Positions 7,551 to 11,050 of a DNA stretch of 11,050 bases are shown piece after piece. Below the pieces are notes generated by a model. The model saw only the letters and a list, made by a program, of their open reading frames with translations. It searched no databases and was not told the origin of the DNA. Location of the stretch: positions 18,913 through 29,962 of the forward strand of contig DNIT01000230.1 of the NCBI GenBank assembly GCA_003489345.1, given 5' to 3'. Each line of letters begins with the position of its first letter. Position 1 is the first letter of the stretch. Source of the DNA: Pelotomaculum sp. Lineage in GTDB: Bacteria > Bacillota > Desulfotomaculia > Desulfotomaculales > Pelotomaculaceae. The position numbers and the translations under genes were made by a program.

Positions 7551-8717
7551 ATGAGCGAACAGCAGGGGAACAGAGCGGCCAGGGCCGTCCCAGTGCCTAC
7601 ACGTGGTGGATGGATCCGCAACTGGCAGCGCTGGACACCGTACGCTGCCGTGGCGTGGTCACTGGCTTACGCCGCGCTGGGGTTGTACTGGGCGGTGAGC
7701 GGTGAAGGGTTCCCTTATGCCACCGAACGCATGTCCGATGTCATTGGACCAGTAGCGGGCCGGTTCGGGCCGGGCGTGGCCTGGACTGTTGTAATTATGG
7801 CAGGGCTTCCGGCGGCAGCTGTAGGAATAGTAATGGTGCGCGGGGTGCGGGTGCTCCGGCCCCTCTTTATTACTGCCGGAGCGCTGCTCACCGGGGTTCT
7901 CCTGCTGCTCATGATCGATGTCAGCCTGCTGTCAATCGTCGGTTATACCCCCTATGGGATCGTCGGGCTCCTCACAGGTGCCGAGATCGGCCGGATCTAC
8001 CTGGAGAAGCTGACCAATTGGACGATGATACATCAGCTGTTGTGTCTCTTAGGCGGGTTCCTCTGGTTGGCGGCGACCGTCTGTTATGCCCGCCGAAGCG
8101 GGGACGCATGCCTGAGTTGCGGCCGCCGGGATGGCCCAGACGGGTGGAAGAGTCCGGAAAACGCTGCGCGCTGGGGCCGGATCGCTGTGTATGTGGCCAT
8201 GATGGTGCCGGTCTTCTACGCCCTCACCCGTTATGCCTGGGCGTTGGGTATCCCGCTGGGGATCAGCGAGGAGTTGCTGCGTCGAGGGCAGGAGAGCGGG
8301 ATGTGGACCTCGGGACTCTTCTTGGCAACCTTCGGCCTGGTGGGGGCCGTCCTCATGCTCGGCCTGACACAGCACTGGGGTGAGGTATTCCCGCGCTGGG
8401 TGGTCGGCCTAGCTGGGCGCCGGGTCCCCATCGCGCTGGCGGTAATCCCGGCCTCGATCGTATCGGTGCTGATGATTGTGGGCGGCATCGCAATGTGGTC
8501 CGGCTACGCTCAGTTGGTCGGTGGGACAAAGGACATAGGGATCGTCGGGGCCGCCCCTACCGCGCTGTTCCCGGTCTGGGGCATGGCGCTTGCCGTGGCG
8601 ACGCTGGGCTACTACTACCGGCGGCGCGGCGCGTGCGAGACGTGTGGTCGTGGCTCATCCGGCAAGTTCGGAGAACTCTCGACCTGCCACGCCCGGCCGG
8701 TGGGCACCCGTCTATGA
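7551..8717 (+). CDS. Polytopic membrane protein of unknown function with two CxxC motifs
   Basis: A 388-residue integral membrane protein with about eight to nine hydrophobic helices (approximately 30-50, 75-97, 104-130, 160-180, 210-235, 254-273, 293-316 and 335-356). It resembles a family of uncharacterised membrane proteins I recall from Actinomycetota and Paenibacillaceae, with the blocks RYAWALGIPLGISEE, HWGEVFPRW and RRVPIALAVIPAS. A helix ending near 180 is followed by YARRSGDACLSCGR (C187/C190), and the last helix by YYYRRRGACETCGR (C362/C365), so the two halves look duplicated. The start at 7551 follows AAGGGGAG at 7537-7544 with six bases of spacing; GTG 7518 and ATG 7530 are in frame but weaker. 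The gene is clearly GC-richer than its surroundings, suggesting transfer. No enzymatic motif is recognised; the CxxC pairs could bind metal or undergo redox change. Confidence 0.85.
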   Translation: MSEQQGNRAARAVPVPTRGGWIRNWQRWTPYAAVAWSLAYAALGLYWAVSGEGFPYATERMSDVIGPVAGRFGPGVAWTVVIMAGLPAAAVGIVMVRGVRVLRPLFITAGALLTGVLLLLMIDVSLLSIVGYTPYGIVGLLTGAEIGRIYLEKLTNWTMIHQLLCLLGGFLWLAATVCYARRSGDACLSCGRRDGPDGWKSPENAARWGRIAVYVAMMVPVFYALTRYAWALGIPLGISEELLRRGQESGMWTSGLFLATFGLVGAVLMLGLTQHWGEVFPRWVVGLAGRRVPIALAVIPASIVSVLMIVGGIAMWSGYAQLVGGTKDIGIVGAAPTALFPVWGMALAVATLGYYYRRRGACETCGRGSSGKFGELSTCHARPVGTRL

Positions 8718-9111
8718 CCGGGTAAACAACCATGCGCTCGGGTGTGATGGGTCAGGATGCCGAATTCCTGCCTGGAGAGAGCGAAAAGGTCTGGCCATAT
8801 TAGCTTTCGCAAGTCGACCACCATCTCCCATCATCGAATAACAAAACGTACAAAAATGTGTTCTATTCTTGCGCATCCCAAAGATGTTGGTGCTTATGAA
8901 AGAATAAATGAATTAACTGGGCAGAGCCATGTATGAAGTAGACTAATGTCGAAGATATCATGGCCCTGTATTTTTTATGGAGAAAACCTTTATCACGGTA
9001 AAACGAGCACCGATAAAGAATACCATAAAGAATACCGGTATCATTAAAAAAGGAATGTATTGATTAGGCGACAGGATCTCTTTCCACTTACGGCGCAGCA
9101 GACAGGCTGGG
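8718..9111. other. Intergenic stretch without a convincing gene
   Basis: Only short frames are present: 26 codons at 8856-8936 (MCSILAHPKDVGAYERINE...) and 33 codons at 8946-9047, neither with a proper ribosome binding site. The first reads somewhat protein-like and may be a scrap of a lost gene. A weak 6-bp stem (GCCATG 8926-8931 with CATGGC 8959-8964) is followed by T6 at 8971-8976. Otherwise nothing is recognised. Confidence 0.5.
9013..9036. repeat. Two-copy 12-bp tandem repeat next to a small palindrome
   Basis: ATAAAGAATACC occurs twice without a gap, and the second copy runs into ATACCGGTAT (9033-9042), a perfect 10-bp palindrome. It lies in the gene-free stretch; no function is evident. 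Confidence 0.6.
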
Positions 9112-9150
9112 TGAACAAAAGACGTCCCGGAAGACAGCTCCGAGACGCCT
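9112..9150 (-). terminator. Terminator of the nitroreductase gene
   Basis: Read on the minus strand, AGGCGTCTCGGA (9150-9139) pairs with TCCGGGACGTCT (9131-9120) over 12 positions including two G-U pairs, with a 7-base loop, followed by TTTGTT. On the plus strand the same hairpin carries A-C mismatches, so it is oriented for leftward transcription. It lies 60 bases past the nitroreductase stop codon. Confidence 0.65.
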
Positions 9151-9209
9151 CTTGAGAAAATATGGAGGTGTTAAGGACCACAGCGCAAAGCCCCGTACGT
9201 TCAGCGCTA

Positions 9210-9770
9210 TTATTTGATGATCGTCACGACGCCATCTTTTCTCGGCGCCGGGGAAGGATGCTCTGTCGCCATGTATCCGAAGACACCTGACCCGTGTACC
9301 CTGTACCCTTCGGGTATGCCCAGCTCCTTTTTCAAAGCCTTACTCTCATCCGCATTTAATACCATGCTTATGGCATGAATCCAGCAAGAGCCAATCCCGA
9401 TGGACTCTGCGGCAAGGAGCATGTTTCCCAGTGCCAGGGCGCAATCATATTGCGGCGTGATGGCCTCTTCATCCCCGGATACTACAATGAGCACCGGCGC
9501 ATGGTAAAATACACTGAAGTTTTTTGCTTTGACTATCTCTTCAAAAGTCTTATTGCCGGATCTCAGGCCTGCCTCCCGGCAGGCCGTGTTTATTCTTTGC
9601 AAGACGTTGCTGTTCTGGATTACTGTAAAGTGCCATGGTTGGGTGTTTCCTCCACTGGGGGCATATCGACCCGCCTCTAAAATTGTCTGTATTTCTTCGT
9701 CCTTGATTTGCTCCTGCTTGTATGCTCTGATGCTTCTCCTGTTTCGGATGGTTTTTATGGTTTCGTTCAC
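9210..9770 (-). CDS. Nitroreductase-family FMN oxidoreductase
   Basis: A 186-residue nitroreductase-fold flavoprotein, expected to be a cytoplasmic homodimer that binds FMN and uses NAD(P)H to reduce nitro or quinone compounds or flavins; the true substrate is not readable. Family marks: the phosphate-binding NRRSIRAYK near the N-terminus (10-18), the FMN-contact segment APSGGNTQPWHF (37-48), a central NFSVFYHAPVLIVV strand region, YDCALALGNMLLAAESIGIGSCWIH (108-132) and the C-terminal GVFGYMATEHP. Length is typical of the small single-domain group and no domain is fused. The start is a GTG at 9770 preceded by GGAAGGGG at 10 bases. A promoter candidate lies at 9809-9837 and a terminator at 9112-9150, so it seems to be a single-gene unit. 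An 8-bp GC-rich hairpin (9566-9585) sits inside the coding sequence. Confidence 0.93.
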   Translation of the reverse strand: MNETIKTIRNRRSIRAYKQEQIKDEEIQTILEAGRYAPSGGNTQPWHFTVIQNSNVLQRINTACREAGLRSGNKTFEEIVKAKNFSVFYHAPVLIVVSGDEEAITPQYDCALALGNMLLAAESIGIGSCWIHAISMVLNADESKALKKELGIPEGYRVHGSGVFGYMATEHPSPAPRKDGVVTIIK

Positions 9771-9808
9771 GTCAAAACCGCCCCTTCCTTCAATTTATTA
9801 TCGACGTA

Positions 9809-9837
9809 AATATAGATGTCGGCACGGTATGCTTTAA
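9809..9837 (-). promoter_or_regulatory. Candidate promoter of the nitroreductase gene
   Basis: On the minus strand TTAAAG (9837-9832) and TATATT (9814-9809) are spaced by 17 bases, about 40 bases before the GTG start. The -35 box is a weak match. Further upstream, at about 9830-9920, the minus strand shows short protein-like frames broken by one stop and one shift, which may be gene remnant. Confidence 0.35.
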
Positions 9838-9925
9838 TGTTTCAACATCAGTGACCTTGCCTTAAGAAACTGTAACCTGAACTTCATTGGACCTCATTTT
9901 AAACCGGCCACCATCATTTTGTTCT

Positions 9926-10261
9926 TTAGTCAACTAATTTTCCTACTGTAGATAATTTTTCCAACACTGAAGTACGATGGGGAGATAACCTGAATTCTTC
10001 AGTTAAATCAGTTCCGGCTTGATATCCTTTATGATTCCCATTTTTCCATGACTCACACTTGGTAACATCATATATTATTCCATCTACCGCAATATAGGCA
10101 GGACTTCCATCCTGACCGTTATATTTTTGTAATTCTGTTCTTGTGAAAGGTTTTAAGTCATTAGGATTAACTGGAGGTTGGTCTGAGACATTTTTAAGGT
10201 AAACTGATAAAACCACACCTATTACAACTAATAGTAAAGCTAACAAAACAATTTTTTTCAT
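9926..10261 (-). CDS. Cytochrome b5-like haem/steroid-binding domain protein, membrane-anchored
   Basis: A 111-residue protein with an N-terminal hydrophobic helix (residues 4-21) after MKK, probably a membrane anchor or uncleaved signal, then a linker rich in Pro/Asn, then a cytochrome b5-like domain (about 38-111). The domain shows FTRTELQKYNGQDGSPAYIAVDG and IYDVT, typical of the clostridial heme/steroid-binding group, with His77 in GNHKGYQAGTDLTEEF and His95 in SPHRTSVL as likely axial haem ligands, and ends in TVGKLVD. It would sit outside the cytoplasmic membrane and could carry electrons; partners are unknown. Start is ATG at 10261, with AGGAG ten bases upstream. Neighbouring genes do not show a partner reductase, except possibly the broken hydrophobic frame just upstream. 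Confidence 0.9.
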   Translation of the reverse strand: MKKIVLLALLLVVIGVVLSVYLKNVSDQPPVNPNDLKPFTRTELQKYNGQDGSPAYIAVDGIIYDVTKCESWKNGNHKGYQAGTDLTEEFRLSPHRTSVLEKLSTVGKLVD

Positions 10262-10426
10262 GTCTATTTAACTCCTCTGTTGAACTCCAAAGCTTCTTTC
10301 TACTGTACCGGGAATGCTTATTCCGCCAGGTTGCGAAGCCTTGCCATACCAGTAACACAGAGAATGGTACGATCAATACTTGCACAAAACCATTCATCCA
10401 ATTCCGAAAATGGTATCATCGTTCAT
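10194..10426 (-). other. Frame-interrupted small hydrophobic ORF upstream of the cytochrome b5-like gene
   Basis: On the minus strand a strong AAGGGGGA (10440-10433) precedes an ATG at 10426 by six bases, but this frame stops after ten codons (MNDDTIFGIG). Another frame from ATG 10397 encodes a hydrophobic helix (GFVQVLIVPFSVLLVWQGFA) and a basic tail, but has no ribosome site and runs 68 bases into the cytochrome gene. A third frame (10419-10318) encodes 33 residues starting MIPFSELDEWFCAS. A single frame change near 10405 would join the good start to the membrane segment. Either this is a decayed small membrane protein gene or a sequencing error; I do not recognise the product. Confidence 0.25.
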
Positions 10427-10547
10427 TTATTATCCCCCTTTCTCTACCCTGTCCAGATGCCTTGGTTCCGGTAGCATCACTTCTAAATTTTTAAAGCACC
10501 CAAGTTGAAGCTAAACCACCTGTCCAAATACCCAGTGACGAGTGAAC

Positions 10548-10584
10548 GCATATGAATGAATAATTATAAAATTTATTCATATGC
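10548..10584. repeat. 37-bp palindrome, candidate operator
   Basis: GCATATGAATGAAT (10548-10561) and ATTTATTCATATGC (10571-10584) are reverse complements except for one G-T position, with a 9-base AT-only centre. No T-tract follows in either direction, so it does not look like a terminator. It surrounds the -10 box of a leftward promoter candidate and lies 37 bases past the end of a TetR-family gene, so a repressor-binding role is plausible. Confidence 0.6.
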
Positions 10585-10590
10585 CAGCAA
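10563..10590 (-). promoter_or_regulatory. Candidate leftward promoter for the cytochrome b5-like gene
   Basis: On the minus strand TTGCTG (10590-10585) is followed after 16 bases by a consensus TATAAT (10568-10563). The -10 box lies at the centre of the palindrome, so a protein bound there would block transcription. The -35 box is a poor match. The 5' leader to the cytochrome start would be about 300 bases. Confidence 0.4.
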
Positions 10591-10621
10591 AAAAATAAAC
10601 ACTCTATCTTCATCATATTTC

Positions 10622-11050
10622 CTATTTTCGGTAATCAGTCAGGCCTTTCATTATGAATTCCGCTAAGTAACCTATAATCTGTGGAAAGTGGTGAATCCCG
10701 ATTTCTTCCTTATGAGTGTCGATATATGCTAAAGAATCGAACATGGCGAGTACAAGCTCATCATCTAAATCGTTCCTTATTTTACCTTCAGCTTTCCATT
10801 TTTTTATTAAGTCTGCACAAAAACTTTGCATGAAACATTCAGTATTTCTTTCTTCTTGATGGTAGTATTGTTCCAGTTCACTAAAGATATCCCGGTTATA
10901 CCATTCTTTCAGTATCAGATTTGAGTTCATAGTACTGACCATCTGTGTCACAAATTTTTGCACCACCGTTACGGGATCACCATTCGGGTCAAGAGATTCC
11001 ACAATACGTTTTTTAACTTGCTCATTTTCTTTTATATAAACCTCTAAGAC
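10622..11050 (-). CDS. TetR/AcrR-family transcriptional regulator (C-terminal part)
   Basis: The frame is open to the window edge (V-L-E-V-Y-I-K-E-N-E at the edge) and ends at a TAG at 10624-10622; 142 codons plus stop are visible. The sequence is mostly helical and matches the C-terminal ligand-binding half of clostridial TetR-like repressors: a QVKKRIVESLDPNGDP start, NLILKEWYNRDIF, a helix with CFMQSFCADLIKKWKAEGKIRND, and a last segment ending FIMKGLTDYRK. The N-terminal helix-turn-helix should lie beyond the edge and was not seen, so the family call rests on this half alone. The ligand and target genes are unknown; a palindromic candidate operator lies just downstream in front of the leftward genes. 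Confidence 0.8.
   Translation of the reverse strand, partial: VLEVYIKENEQVKKRIVESLDPNGDPVTVVQKFVTQMVSTMNSNLILKEWYNRDIFSELEQYYHQEERNTECFMQSFCADLIKKWKAEGKIRNDLDDELVLAMFDSLAYIDTHKEEIGIHHFPQIIGYLAEFIMKGLTDYRK

Noticed and set aside
7715..8488. Several minus-strand frames opposite the GC-rich membrane protein gene
   Set aside because: Pro/Thr/Arg-rich shadows expected in high-GC coding DNA; the plus-strand frame has helices and family motifs.
8926..8976. Possible terminator (6-bp stem plus T6) after the membrane protein gene
   Set aside because: The loop is 27 bases, the stem is short and the T-run is separated from it; too weak to call.
1..11050. CRISPR array, tRNA or rRNA gene, or intact insertion sequence
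   Set aside because: No regularly spaced repeats, no cloverleaf or rRNA-like sequence recognised, and no full transposase gene on either strand.

Overview
The window looks like an accessory-rich stretch of a Bacillota (probably Clostridia, Peptococcaceae-like) chromosome. This rests on strong AGGAGG-type ribosome binding sites, GTG starts, the general look of the Kdp and cytochrome b5-like proteins, and a small TetR regulator of a clostridial type. Genus cannot be read from the sequence. Base composition changes sharply along the window: the kdp block is moderately GC-rich, the hydrolase is AT-rich, the membrane protein gene at 7551-8717 is very GC-rich, and the right end is AT-rich. This is what an insertion-prone region built from several sources would look like.

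Left part (1-5494, + strand): the end of a high-affinity potassium uptake operon, kdpB (5' truncated by the window edge), kdpC, kdpD and kdpE. KdpB is the P-type ATPase subunit and KdpC its small accessory subunit. KdpD (sensor kinase) and KdpE (OmpR-type regulator) form the two-component system that switches the pump on. Genes overlap or lie within about 50 bases of each other and are almost certainly co-transcribed. kdpA and any kdpF lie outside the window, as does the expected KdpE-controlled promoter.

Middle (5495-7550): a disturbed zone. It has a plausible 50-codon small membrane protein straight after kdpE and a C-terminal scrap of an isoprenylcysteine methyltransferase-like gene. An intact membrane-anchored alpha/beta hydrolase follows, with a good rho-independent terminator. 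Directly abutting the terminator is a near-perfect 18-bp inverted repeat, then the 3' end of an unidentified broken gene.

Right-centre (7551-8717): a GC-rich, multi-pass membrane protein of unknown function. It appears to be built as two related halves, each ending in a cytoplasmic-looking Arg-rich CxxC motif. About 490 bases without a convincing gene follow.

Right end (9112-11050, - strand): an FMN nitroreductase with its own promoter candidate and terminator, a membrane-anchored cytochrome b5-like haem protein, a frame-interrupted small hydrophobic ORF, and the C-terminal part of a TetR-family regulator running off the edge. Just downstream of the regulator, a 37-base palindrome encloses the -10 box of a leftward promoter candidate, the layout expected of a repressor operator. 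The window holds no clear novel defence or mobile system. The most unusual items are the duplicated CxxC membrane protein, the palindrome/promoter overlap, and the decayed post-kdp segment.
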